Made by a program: the position numbers and the translations under genes. Below are positions 46,655-58,780 of a stretch of 64,000 nucleotides of DNA, in pieces (position 1 is the stretch's first letter; each line of letters begins with the position of its first letter). The notes under the pieces are model-generated. The model made no database searches, was not told where the DNA came from, and saw only the letters and a list, made by a program, of their open reading frames with translations. Source of the DNA: Euryodendron excelsum (taxonomy: Eukaryota; Streptophyta; Magnoliopsida; Ericales; Pentaphylacaceae); assembly GCA_033060915.1 (NCBI GenBank), contig CM065386.1:4195001-4259000 (forward strand). Direction: 5' to 3'.

Positions 46655-46902
46655 GCAACTTTGCTGTTGCAAAATCCCGTCGCAATAAATATCTTTAGCG
46701 ACGGCTAACATCCGTCGTAAATACTTGTCTCAAAAAGTTATACATGCGACCCCATATATCTGCCGTCGCAAATGTTCGTAGCAAAAGGTTTTTACGATGA
46801 ATTTTTGTGTCGAGTTTGTTGCCGTCGCAAAAGAAGACATTTGCGACGGCAAAAGAGCCGTCGCAAAATCTTCCGAAGTAAAAGGGTCATTTTTTAGTAG
46901 TG
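46655..46902. repeat. CACTA right subterminal repeat region and end
   Basis: Copies of CCGTCGCAA and GCGACGGC in both orientations, then GGTCATTTTTTAGTAGTG at the terminus, followed by TAA. Mirrors the left end. Confidence 0.8.
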
Positions 46903-46905
46903 TAA

Positions 46906-47722
46906 TATTGGGCGGACTTAACACGTCTTAGGAGCCATGACCACTCCTAGCAGCAGCCAATTACTATGCCACCTTTGTGATTTAATCCTTTAAGGCATAT
47001 CTCACATTCCGATAATCCGTCCTACAATTTTGGTTGAAGATTTGAGACCGACACCATACCTAAAATTTAGCACCAGTCACTTTTTGGTCATCATCAACAG
47101 ATAAAGCAATATTTTTCCAAAGAGATACATGAACCTTGGGGGAAAATTCATTACACGTAACAATCACATGACGTCATCATATTTATATAATGTGATGCTG
47201 TACTCATATCATACAATGTGTCCATTCTTCTTTTAAAGAAAGAGATTAAGTGAGAGAAATTATGGGCGTTTATAAAATTGAATAAAAAAAGTTATAAAAT
47301 TAAAAAAAAAATCGCACCATAACATAAAAAATGACATCATTAGAATGAAATCTCACGTTAGAAAGCAAGATGGCGAGATGTAACGGTAGGCATGACGATA
47401 CAAACCCATGCATGACTCAAAATGATACATACAAATCCAATAGTACTTTATGAATATTGTTATAACATGGACCAATAATAAGTAGTACGTGGTAAAATTA
47501 TAAACACTGGATTTTTTTTTTTTCTCCTCACGACATTGACTTGTAGTACTATATTTTTTTGCTTTTGTTTTTGTCAATAGATAGAAAAAACTTATATCAT
47601 GAGAACTCATTACATAAGAAAGCCTAAGTATTACAACAGTCACAATAAATCCAATAATTATACATACATCCTAATATAAATCTATCACCGAAGGAATCCA
47701 ACTGAAGACATCAACAACGGAG
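46906..47722. other. Spacer, nothing recognised
   Basis: AT-rich DNA between the CACTA element and the SINE. No gene or named repeat found. Confidence 0.5.
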
Positions 47723-47736
47723 GTATTAAACTAATT

Positions 47737-47961
47737 GGGCTAGTTTAGTTGGTCAAAACTCATGGCCTTCCAAAGAGAGGTCAAGGGTTTGACTTTTGCA
47801 AAGCGCAAAAGTTCTCTCAAGGCCTTTGGCCAAGTAATAATATGATTTTTGTGGGACGGAGGGACTACACAGATCCCGTGATTAGTCGAGTTGTGCACAA
47901 GCTGGCCCAAACACCTAGTTAGTAAAAAAAAAAAAAAAAACACAAAAAAACAATAATGGAT
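47737..47961 (+). mobile_element. tRNA-derived SINE
   Basis: Box A-like TAGTTTAGTTGG near 47741 and box B-like GGTTTGACTT near 47788 give a Pol III internal promoter. The 3' part GTGATTAGTCGAG...CAAGCTGGCCCAAACACC is typical of a widespread eudicot SINE, with an A-rich tail. Imperfect duplications GTATTAAACTAATT (47723-47736) and GTATTAGAATAATT (47962-47975) flank it. Confidence 0.72.
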
Positions 47962-47975
47962 GTATTAGAATAATT

Positions 47976-48390
47976 AACATGACGCCATTACAGTACATGA
48001 GTATGGCAATTGTAGTATGTACCATCATACTAAAGAACCATACATGTTTATGACCAAAATAAATCACATCTATAAATATGACTACTAAGTTAATCCTCTA
48101 TCAATTTAGGAGGTAGATATTATAAGACAAGAAAATTTTAGTGGTCATGTGTTAAAATTTTTAAAACTCACACATGTCTTCCACCAATTCTCTCTAACCG
48201 CAAAAGTTATGTTTAATTTTTATTCTCTCATTTCAATGTCGCTTTACACGCAGTAATATCAGGAATCTCTTGCTACCGGACCTATAAAAGATCTTTATCA
48301 TTTTTAGTCCAATACTAGATGAGAGCTATCATATGTAGATTAATTTTACCTATGTATAGCTCAGCAAAAAAAAAAAAAAAAATTACCTAT
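47976..48390. other. Spacer, nothing recognised
   Basis: AT-rich, ending in an A run (48366-48382). No gene seen. Confidence 0.5.
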
Positions 48391-48415
48391 GTATACTTGT
48401 AGCAATGACAAAACT

Positions 48416-49651
48416 TGAATCGCTCTCAAATGTGTACTAGACTTGACCTTCCTGTAAGGTTTACGGGTGTCGATTGAAGTAAAATTCAGTAAACACCGGT
48501 ATCGTTCTCTCGAGTGATCAAACCCAATATAGGCAATACACAAGGACAAAACAGCTAACCAAATGAGGTGAATTAGTGAAGTACTTAACAAATTGAAATC
48601 ACAAGTAAGACCGAAAATGCTTGTATGGTAAGAGGTTGTAGATTACTATACTAAACTAATTACACTAAAGATTGAAAGCAATTATAACTAGACCTAAAAA
48701 CAATTAATGAAGGACTTGGATGCAATTGCTTCAATCTACCAATTCTCTACAAGGTCTTCAATGGAGCTTTGTTTAACTCAAGTCAAGGTTCACTCCATGG
48801 ATCCTTGACCCGGAGGATTTCGACCATAAAAGCTTGAATTCAAGTTCAATTGAGTGTAGATTGTTGTTTCATTGTAGGAATCTTAGAGACAAACCATCAA
48901 TTGTGCAATTCCTATACCAATTAGAAGATTGTGCATAGCAATTACCAAACTTAGATTATGAATCTAGGTGTTCTATGAGTTTACAACTCAATTGAGACAA
49001 AATTAAAGAAAGCATAGGATAAATCATTGAAATTCATATACCTCCATTGAAGCTCTTGAAAATCCATAGTAGATCTCCACAATTACATCCAAGAGATGCT
49101 TAGCTACTTGATTTCATAGAAGAAAGCATGAAGAATTGAGAATTTCTCATTGATTGATGAAGAAAATAGTGTTTGATTACAAAGAAAATCTAAGAAAATG
49201 CAAGAAAATACAAAACAAACCCACTTTCTCTCTCTACAGTCCGTCCTAACAGAAAATCTAGTCTATAACTGAAGATAGATACAAAATTCGCATCATTTCC
49301 AGGAGATATAGCTGAAAAATACACACAGGACTGCCGATACCGTACGTACGGTGGACATACTGTACGTACGGTTAGGTTGACACTAAATTAAGCTTTTTGA
49401 AGTTTGGATTTCTGCTACAGGCGTACGTACGGTGGGACCATCGTTCGTACAGTGACTCCTACCATACGTACGGTTATGCACATTTTTGCTTCTTTTGCTC
49501 CGAATTTGCCCTTTCTCCACTCGAAACCTGCAAGATACCCACAAACATTTATTAAAACAATTATTATACTAAAATGAAGCATATATACACCCTAATTGGA
49601 CTAACAATAGCTATTTAGGGACTTTAGATTATACTTTTTGGAGTGTAATCA
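48416..49651 (-). repeat. E3 3' LTR (minus strand)
   Basis: Ends (on the plus strand) with GGAGTGTAATCA at 49651 and begins TGAATCGCTCTC. Contains a perfect palindrome ACCGTACGTACGGT at 49339-49352. Six extra bases AAAACT separate it from the duplicated flank and match the bases that follow the 5' LTR before the primer site. Confidence 0.87.
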
Positions 49652-51569
49652 CTACCCCCTACCTAGCTTTTACTAGTCCCTAGTAAAAACGCAAAAAGTA
49701 AAACCAAATATATACAGCAAGATAATCTCCACTTTTGAGGGAGTCCCGGATGCATTTAGCGTATGCATCAAGCCTTTAAACCCCTAGGTTACCCCTAGTG
49801 AACGAGTGGTGTCTCGTGAGGGCTTGCAGTAATGACACCCACAAACATCAGCTTATAATCAACAATCCTATATGTAGAACAATAGAGGAGAAATGCATGG
49901 GGATATGGCACAATACTCAAAACAATGAATCTCCTCTTCCAATACAAACAAGATGGGCCTATGAAAACATTATGACAAGATTCATGAGTGTGTGTGTGCT
50001 AGGATCATACATAGTAGTTTACAATGCTTCACTTCACACCAACAACTTTCAAGTCTCGATCCAAACACTCTCCGGGCATACACTCAAAGAATAATCGAAC
50101 ACATGATTGATCTCACTTGATTGCTTTTAATAAAAGAGTAAATGTGTAAGTCATGCAAAAGAGCAAACCAAACTAAGAAAGACGATATGATGCAAGTGTA
50201 TCGACTTGGCATGACTTCATAAAAGAATGCTTTATGACATAGATATCAATTAAGCACGATGTGCAAATAATGCCTTACATTCCATTAAGACCTCAATTGA
50301 AAAATCATGCTTCGAATCATTAAGGACTTTGTAAAGAAGGTTAAGGGGTATCAAGGTATGGTAAGAAGGAAAGGAAAGGTGTGGAATTACGATACACGTT
50401 TGATTCAAGGCATATAATGCCCTTAAAGACCATCATCCTCTTCCAACTTCCGGATCTTTCAATATCAACCTCACTTCTTTTTGGAGTGTTGGCTCCCTTC
50501 ACCCATTGTTCATTCTTGTTTCCCCCTTTTTTTTCTTTTCTTTTTTTTCATAAGCTCTCATTTGCTACACATTTCTCAAAAATACTTTTTTTTTCTTTTT
50601 TTATTTTAGAATTGCAAAGATTGGGGATGCTTTTCACTTGCCACTAATGATTTTTTTTCTTCTTCTCTCTCTATTTTTCTTTATCATGAGCTTTAGAATT
50701 TTATCACAAAGGGTGTGAAGATGTGGTTCAAAGAGAAGGAAAAGTGCAATAAAACTCGGTGGCCCAAAATAAACAAAGAAGGCCTAAAATCATTTCTAAA
50801 GCAATTGTTGTGTATATATAAATCTTGATGGAATGTAAGTGCTAACCAATGCAAATCAATATCCAACCAACAAGCCAAATACAAGGGTAATGAAGTCATT
50901 TTCAAATGTAAGAGCCCAATAAAAATTTACTCGAGTAAGTGTAAAAATCTCTCCAATAAAGCAATTGGCTCTATTCTAACCGGATAATGATCTCCACTCA
51001 ATTAGGTTATAGATACAAAAGTCAACAATGTACACTACTTAATATGATATGTGCTCGAAAATGCAATCATCTCATCATAATGTACTCAAAACCATATCAC
51101 GTTCGTATCGAAATCAAAGAATAACAATGCTCATCGTATTATGATCATGCCCCTATACTAACCCTTAATCATTCATAAATCCATAATTGAATCTCATAAG
51201 ATATGCTATGGTCCATCATGTGAAGTATCAACACATCCACTATGAATAATAAAGGTCAATAAATGGATCACTAATGGATGCTAACAATGAGAAGTACATA
51301 ATGAGAGAAACCATACAATACCATCAACCTCTTACCATCATGCAATAGATAATGATAAAAATATCCACTAACTCATATCTGAAAACGAACCTGTATATAC
51401 AAGAGGTTGACATACACTGAAAGAAATATATCATGTAAGCTCAAAACAGGTATGTACTCATATAGAATTGAAATAGACTACAACAAAATGTTGTAGAGTT
51501 TTAGATACATCAATGAATGAAATGTATACATGAGATGCAATACATGAGACGCTATACATATGATGCTAT
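49652..51569 (-). other. E3 3' noncoding region, hairpin and polypurine tract
   Basis: No gene. It holds the 87-bp block shared with E1 (49763-49849), a GAAGTCATGCCAA..CGATACAC block near 50195-50222, a T/C-rich stretch (polypurine on the minus strand, about 50500-50700), a hairpin at 49668-49688 and a purine tract AGGTAGGGGGTAG before the LTR. Confidence 0.65.
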
Positions 51570-52918
51570 CTAAACTCCGCCCTGCTTAAGTCCAAACTCA
51601 TCATCATCCTGGAAGTCATACTCCCCTAGAGATGTAAGGTCTGTAGTATCGATAGCTAAGTTAGGAAAGTCGGGCTCCTCATCCTCCCAAAGCCTCGCCA
51701 AAAAGTCAATCAGTATCTAACTTTGTCGTGCCTACTCTTGTCGAACCTCCTCTTGAAACCTAGACTGAGTGCCCAAAGCTGTCTGTACGGCAGTGATCTA
51801 TGCTGTGTGGGCCGTCTCGAGAGTCGTACACCTCTAACCAAGCTCAGCATGGGCTGCCTGAAGTCTTGCAACTGACTGTTGTATCATCTAGATAGTTGCA
51901 GTCTGCCTTTCGATATGTGCACTTTGCTGATCTAGTATCTGGGCAAATGCCTACAACACTGGACTCGCCTGGGCTGGTTGTGGCTCACCCTTGGCCTAAG
52001 GCTGCTGCTGTTCTGTTGGAACCTGTTCTCCTTCTGCGGGGATCTGTTGTTGCTATTGTTGGGCTCTCTGCTGTGCCTGAACAAGTACCTCGACCCGTCT
52101 CTGGATACCCGCTAACTGACCCGCCATCCTGTTTTGAGTGGACAGGGCGATCGGTGAAAGTGTCGGGGCTAAGGAGCGTCATCTGGAACTGCCACTCTGG
52201 CACGTGCAATAAGCTCGGTCATCATGCCCACAAACGGTAATGCCCCCTGCGGCTTTGTCGAAGCCGCGGACTCGTAGAAAGCGCCGAACATATATATGGG
52301 GAGGTTAATAGTTCTACCCGTCCCCAGGGCATAGAGTAACTGTCCTTTGCGCCTACTCACCTCTTCTCGTCGCCCTAGCGAAAAGATCGACCCACAAGTG
52401 AAAACGAACATCGGTGCATATCTCGGAGCAAGGAGTTTCTTCTCAATTTGAGAAGAAATCCACTAGGTATCAGGTAGGCAAATCTCAGCAACCATCATCT
52501 CGTGCTTTACCTCACCCTGTTGGGGCCAACTCAAAGCTGGGTCATAAACCCGGGGTAGACCGAAGAACTCCGCAAAGGTGGCTGGGGTAATGCTAATGGT
52601 TTTACCCCTAACAGTGAAAACTATACGCTCATCCCCAGTAATATCTGAAAGTGCTCAGATGTTGGCCATCAACTCGACGACCAAACTAGTCCTATGCCAG
52701 CCACTGTATTGTGCTAACCGTAGCCAACCACGACCCTCAAACATCTATCTCCATAGGTATGGCTCGCCCACAAAGTGCTCAAGAGTTATCGCTCTCTCCT
52801 ACACTAGGCCCCTCCTACTAAAAATCTGGTCATACCGCTACTGAGCCTTCCCATCAACAAACCGGGAGGCATTAAACGCATCGGGAATCCTACTGACCTT
52901 CTTGGTCTGCGGAGCCAT
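51570..52918 (-). pseudogene. E3 extra ORF (plant transposon-associated protein), broken
   Basis: Starts MAPQTKKVSRIPDAFNASRFVDGKAQ at 52918, the same FxxxRF start as E1 and E2. Conserved blocks: EGRGW, VRGK.ISITPATFAEFFGLPRV, LLYALGTGRTINLPIYMF, ALPFVGMMTEL. A Gln-rich coiled-coil C-terminus ends near EFGLKQGGV at 51573. At least six in-frame stops, most readable as CAG or TGG to TAG. Confidence 0.66.
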
Positions 52919-54500
52919 CTGTACTAATGAACTAATCTAAACTACTAAACTAAAAAGGAATTACGAAAGAAAACAACAAGAAAATGAAAAAGGAAAAGAC
53001 TCGAGAAGTACTTAGAAGTGGACTAAAGACGGGCACGAGCAAGAAGGACTACGGCTGAAATCTGGCAGTGCTCCGCTACACTCTCGAACACCCCCTCACT
53101 CTCCCTTACTGAGTCAGCTCTGACTCGACTAAGTTTTAGAAATGTGTTAAGATTAAAAAATGAGGGTTTATATAGAAATCGAGGGGGCACCGTATGTACA
53201 GTGCTTAGGTGCATACATACGGTGCTTGAGAGCCAGCGTACGTGCACTCAGGCAATCGGGACCGTACGTACGCACGAAGCCGCCATACGTATGGTCAGTA
53301 TAGAAATGAACCATCAGCCTGCAATAATAACGTGTCACGTTAGCGTACGCAAGGTGGTCTCACCGTACCTAAGCTTTGACCAGCGTACGTATGCTAAGAC
53401 CACCGTACGTAAGCTATAGAAGATAATACATAGTTTGAAAAATTTTGCTCTACTCTACACAAAAAATGAAAAGAAAGCTAAAAATTAGGCCCAAAACAGT
53501 AAGAACAGGGGAGAATGCCCTGCAATCTACCCTCATTGCCCACCTAGAACGATGCATTGTCCTCAATGCAACACAAGAAGCCACACAAGCAAGAAATAAG
53601 GCAACCCGAAAGCGATTAAGCAACCCACCATTTCATTAAAGAAGGAAATCAAACATTACAATGCCAAAGGTGGCCTAAACAACAAGGAAATGAAAGATAA
53701 GGACCCTTACAAAAGGAGTCTGAGACACAACGACCTACATTGTAACTACCACCCAGTAGGTTACTCGAGCCTATTTCTTGGAAGTGGTGGAGCCGGAAGA
53801 TGCAGCAACCTCCTTCTTGGTTGAGCCGGAAGATGAGTGAGTGACTCGTCAAGGAGACAAGAAGCCACCAAGCAAGCAACCGTAACGGCATCATCCGAAG
53901 GAAGGTGGGATTAGGAGGTACAAGTGTAAGCCTGCAAGAATGCGGCGTAATTTGGGTCCTCCATCTCATTGGAATTCAGGGCTCAGGGGGCACTCTCGGA
54001 TGGGGCTGAATGAAACAGGGGGCACTCTTGGAAGGATCCTTGGATGCCATGGATGGGGCTGAATGAAACAAAGAGGACTAATGCAACAATGGGGCTGAAT
54101 AAGGAGAGAGTGAATGTAAGTAAATGATGCCGGGAAGCCCCCTCCCCCCCCCCCCCCCCCCCTCTCCTTATAAGCCAAAGATGTCACATGCAAAGGAATC
54201 AAAGGTGAGATATGAAGGTACAATGCAGCTAGGATTCCCTGCACCAAATTAAAATCATGTGATTCTCCCCAATCAACAAATGGTAGGGCCCAATAAATCA
54301 ACCTAGTTGCTCCTTACCAAACCTAAAATGGAAAAGAAACTAACTACAAAGGCCCTCACTCAAAAACTAACCTAAAATACTCTAAACACAACCCTATTCC
54401 TAGCTAAAAGAAGACAACCAAAATTAAGAATAACCAAAAAAAACTAAAGAAGCTAATCTAAATTACTCATACTCCTAAAGGTAAAAAGCATATATCATTA
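52919..54500 (-). promoter_or_regulatory. E3 region between pol and extra ORF with internal promoter-like module
   Basis: Contains a run of 19 G on the minus strand (54144-54162), then about 700 bp without a supported gene, then a cluster of GTACGTACGGT-type motifs at about 53190-53415, a TATA-like CTATATAAA (53175-53167) and a leader with GAGTCAGAGCTGACTC and GCGGAGCACTGCC blocks that resemble those of E1 and E2. The extra ORF starts at 52918. Confidence 0.58.
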
Positions 54501-55889
54501 TCAATCAAAAGATGGTGGATCAATGAGATCCACACAATCCACATCGCCTTGGAAAGTCTCAAAATAGGGCTTCAACCTTTGGCCATTCACCTTGAGAGCT
54601 GTCCCATTAGTGAGATTCTTCACTTCTATAGCTCCATGGGGAAAAATATCAATAACAAGGTAAGGACCCACCCATTTACTCCACAATTTGCCCAGAAACA
54701 AATGAAGGCGCAAGTCATAAAGAAGAACCTTTTGACCAACCTTAAAGGATTTACGAAGAATGTGTTGGTCGTGGAACTTCTTCATGCGGGCCTTAGCAAT
54801 CTTAGAAATTTCGAAAGTATCATTACGGAGTTCATCAAGTTCATTCAATTGGAGCTTTCGATGGGCCCCCATGGCATCAAAGTCCTCATTATATTGCCAG
54901 ATGGCCTAATGGGATTGATGCTCAATTTTCATCGGGAGGAGGCAAGCCTTTCCATAAACAAGTTGATATGGTGATGCACCAAGCACGATCTTGTAACCTG
55001 TGCGGTAGGCCCACAATGTATCGGTTAACCTAAGGAACCAATCCGTTCTATTGGGGTTGACGGTTTTTTCAAGGATTCTCTTAATTTCTCTATTGGCTAA
55101 CTCAACTTGCCCTTGGGTTTGAGGGTGGTAAGGTAGACCAACCTTATGAACCACACCATAATTCTTCAACGGAATGCAAAGGGTCTATTACAAAAGTGTA
55201 AGCCACCATCACTGATGATAGCTCGAGGCATACCATATCTTGAGAAAATGTTCTCCTTCAAAAAACGGACCACCACTTGGTGGCCATTAGTCCGGGAGGC
55301 AATGGCCTCCACCCATTTCTAAACATAATCCACCGCCACTAAGATGTAAAGGTAGCCAAAAGAGTTGGTAAAGGGTCCCATGAAGTCGATTCCCCAACAA
55401 TCAAAGATTTTCAAAATGGTAATGGGCTGAAGAGGCATCATGTGACGTTTAGTAAGAGTTCCTAACCGTTGGCACCTATCACATGCAAGACAAAATGCAT
55501 GAACATCCCTAAACATGATTGGCCAATAAAGGCCACATTGAAGAATCTTAGCGGTGGTCTTTTTGGAGGAAAAGTGTCCTCCACAAGCTTGGGAGTAGAA
55601 AAAATCCACGACTTGTTGGAATTCGTGATTGGGCACACAACGTCGGATAATTTGATCCGGGCAATATTTAAAGAGGCGAGGATCATCCGATGAAAAATAA
55701 TGCACATTTCGAAAGAATTTGTGTTTATTAACGGATGACCAATGGGATGGAACCTCACCGGTCACAAGATAATTCGTAATATCCGCAAACCATGGTGGGG
55801 GAACTTTCCCCAAAGATTGCACATGCAAAATTTGCAGTACCCGGGAAATGTTCATTGATAGGGGTGGAGTCGATGGCTCTTCCATCAAA
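54501..55889 (-). pseudogene. E3 integrase, broken
   Basis: Zinc motif region YSQACGGHF...CLACDRCQ; catalytic Asp in GIDFMGPF (55395) and Glu in [10 protein letters not shown]. The middle Asp block (SDGG) lies about 55205-55220 in a stop-interrupted frame. Ends [15 protein letters not shown] at 54501. Confidence 0.8.
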
Positions 55890-57393
55890 GGGGAGCCGGG
55901 ACAAATGGTCCGTTACTACATTTTCTACCCCTTTTTTTATCTTGCATTTCAATGTGAAATTCTTGAAGCAATAGAATCCACAGATTGAGGCGGGGTTTTG
56001 CATTGGGTTTGGTGAGAAGATACTTAAGGGTCGCATGATCGGTGTAAATGATAACTAAGGACCCTATCAAGTAAAAACGAAATTTATCCAATGCAAAATC
56101 CACCGCAAGAAGTTTCTTTTTAGTTGTGGTGTAATTGACTTGGCCATCATTGAGGGTTTTATAAGCATAATATATGACATGAGACTTCTTGTCAATTTTT
56201 TGTCCCAAAATAGCCCCCACGGTGTAGTCACTGGCATCACACATAAGCTCAAAAGGATGTGACCAATCGGGTGCACGTAAGATTGGGGCGGAGGTTAAGG
56301 ACCCTTTTAAAATATCAAAGGCTTGTTGACATGATGGGGTCCACTCAAATGGCACGTCAAGGGACAAGAGTTGACACATTGGCCTAGCTATTGTACTAAA
56401 TCCCTCAATAAAACACCGATAGAAACTGGCATGCCCAAGGAATGATCGCACATCCTTAACACAAGTGGGTGGAGGTAGTTTTTGGATTAGTTCAATTTTA
56501 GCCTTATCAACCTCTATCCCCTTAGAAGACGCAATGTGACCTAACACAATTCCACTAGTAACCATGAAATGACATTTTTCCTAATTAAGGACTAGGTTAC
56601 TCTCCTCACATCGCTCCAACACGTTTCCTAAACTTTCAAGGCTTCCCTCAAAGGTGTCTCCATAAACTGAGAAATCATCTATGAACACTTCTACAATATG
56701 CTCCACCATGTCACTAAAGATACTCATCATACATCTTTGAAATGTGGTCGGTGCATTGCACAAGGCAAAGGGCATGCGGTGGTATGCATAAGTTCCAAAA
56801 GGACATGTAAAGGTGGTCATGGATTGATCCTTTAATGCAATCTCAATTTAGTTGTACCCGGAATAGCCATCAAATAAGCAATAGAAAGCTTTTCCGGATA
56901 TTCTCTCTTGTACTTGATCAAGAAATGGCAAGGGAAAGTGGTCCTTTAAGGTCACGGCATTGAGGCGAAGGTAATTGATACACATGCGCCACCCGATTTG
57001 AATGCGAGTGGGCACTAGCTCATTCTTCTCATTCTTAACTATCGTGACACTATATTTCTTTGGTACCACTTGGGTAGGACTTACCCACTTAGAGTCGGAG
57101 ATGGGGTAAATGATACCCGCATCAAGCAATTTCAGCACCTCACCCTTTACCACTTGCTTCATGTTAGGATTTAATCTCCGTTGCATTAGACGCACAGTTT
57201 TAGCCCCCTCTTCTAGAAAAATACGATGTGTGCACAAAAGAGGACTAATACTATGGAGATCGGCAATAGTCCACCCTATAGCTTTCCTATGGTGTTTAAA
57301 CAAGTCTATCAAGCTTCCCTCTTGGCTCAAAGATAGGGTGGAAGAAATGACAACGGGATAGGACTCACCATCACCCAAAAATGCATACTTCAA
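55890..57393 (-). pseudogene. E3 reverse transcriptase and RNase H, broken
   Basis: Blocks match E2: KHHRKAIGWTIADLHSISP, WRMCINYLRLNAVT, PFALCNAPTTF. The catalytic box FIDDFSVYGD is intact, unlike E2. RNase H has [17 protein letters not shown] and [12 protein letters not shown]. Stops replace Gln (TAA near 56848) and Trp (TAG near 56580), and there is a frame break near 55990. Confidence 0.85.
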
Positions 57394-58780
57394 AGTGGTT
57401 GGTAATGGTTTCCTCTCGGGAATGGGAGGCTTGACCTCTGATGGAATTTGCTTTGTATCACTAGGTTGGTGAGGTTCAAAGGAAGGAATTCATTGACTCA
57501 CATGCATACATTGGGCACTCTCATGACCTAGAGAAGACACTTCTCCTAAAGCCTTACCATGACAATCTAGAGTTTCATGAGGCTTACTCCTCAACAAGGC
57601 TTTTTCCAAGGAGTCCTCAAAGAACTCTTTCTCAAAGTGGTCTCGCACTATAGTCTCAATGATGTCGACCTCTCAAATATTCTCACACTCACCCAGTTGT
57701 TTGGCAACCGAAAAGAAATTCAATTCAAAAGTGGTGTTGCCAAACGAAAGCTTCACTAACCCATTCCTACAATGAATGATGGCAATGGAAGTAGCTAGGA
57801 AAGGTTGCCCTAGAATAACGGGAATTTGGTTATGAGCTATACAACTATTCACGGGTTAAGTATCCAATACTATGAAATCAACGGGGAAATAGGAGTTATC
57901 GATTTGGATGAGCACATTCTCAATGATACCCCTAGGAACCTTTATAGACCGATCCGCTAATTGTAAAGTGACATGGACAGGTTGCAACTCCCCTAGACCA
58001 AGTTCCTTATATACTAAAAATGGGAGAAGATTAACACTAGACCCCAAAATCCAATAAGGCTCGATCTATTCTAGTGTTCCCAATACTGCAAGAGATGGTA
58101 GGACATCCGGGGTCCTTGAATTTTGGGATGGTTTTGCATTGCAAGATTACACTTTGATTCTGATTCATTATAGGCGTCTCCTTGACATGTAGCTTCCTTT
58201 TGAAAGTACATAAGTCCTTTAAGAACTTGCCATATGATGGAATTTGCTTAATGGCATCTAGAATAGGGATGTTGACCTTAACTTGCTTGAGCAATTCATA
58301 GATTTCAACATTCAAGAGTTCATTTTTTGATTTGGTCAACCTTTGAGGAAAAGGTGCATGCTTCAAAATATCCTTCCTCTTATCCCTAGTGGTCTCACTC
58401 AAGGTCTCAAAAGGAGCAGTAACAGACTCCTTTTTCATTTGATGCCTATCACTCTCTTCCTCCTCTCTCAATTTTTCGTTTTCCTCACCCTCTTTTTCCT
58501 TACCTCTCCCCTTTTGGTCAACACACAGTTTAGAAGCTACATCCTTTGAATCAATGATTTTATCAATGACTCTATTGCTTCTAAGAGTGGTGATGGCTTG
58601 TACTTGTTCATGACTTGTTTGAGGGTCCATGCCACCCTTGGTGATGTACACTTGCCTAACCATCGGATTGGTTTGAGGTTGAACCGTGAATCTCCCCGGA
58701 ACATTTTGAGTCAAAGCTTGTGTCAATGTAGACATTTGCTTTTGTATGTCCTCAAGTATCCTAGTGTGTTGGTCCAACAC
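57394..58780 (-). pseudogene. E3 gag-pol linker and protease, broken
   Basis: The linker carries ITTLRSNRVIDK and a Lys/Glu-rich stretch. The protease core is LLDFG then SSVNLLPFLVYKELGLGEL with a one-base insertion inside the active-site DxG region (about 58040-58050), then LQLADRSIKVPRGI. An open stretch with stops leads to RT. Confidence 0.72.

Larger units (their letters stand above)
32633..46902. mobile_element. CACTA transposon carrying host gene fragments (Pack-CACTA type)
   Basis: Left end CACTACTAAAAAACTGGG, right end the reverse complement of CACTACTAAAAAATGACCC, with TAA on both sides (32630-32632 and 46903-46905): the terminal motif and 3-bp duplication of the CACTA superfamily. 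Both ends have dense GCGACGGC/GCCGTCGC subterminal repeats. No TNP2-like transposase ORF is seen. The interior holds a tandem repeat array, ATX4/5-like exons and the MnSOD 5' region. A 7.0-kb copia element (E-C) is nested inside; without it the element is about 7.3 kb. It would depend on transposase from another copy. Confidence 0.88.

Noticed and set aside
47737..47830. tRNA gene
   Set aside because: Box A and B-like motifs are present but no cloverleaf forms, and the poly-A tail and flanking duplications show a SINE.
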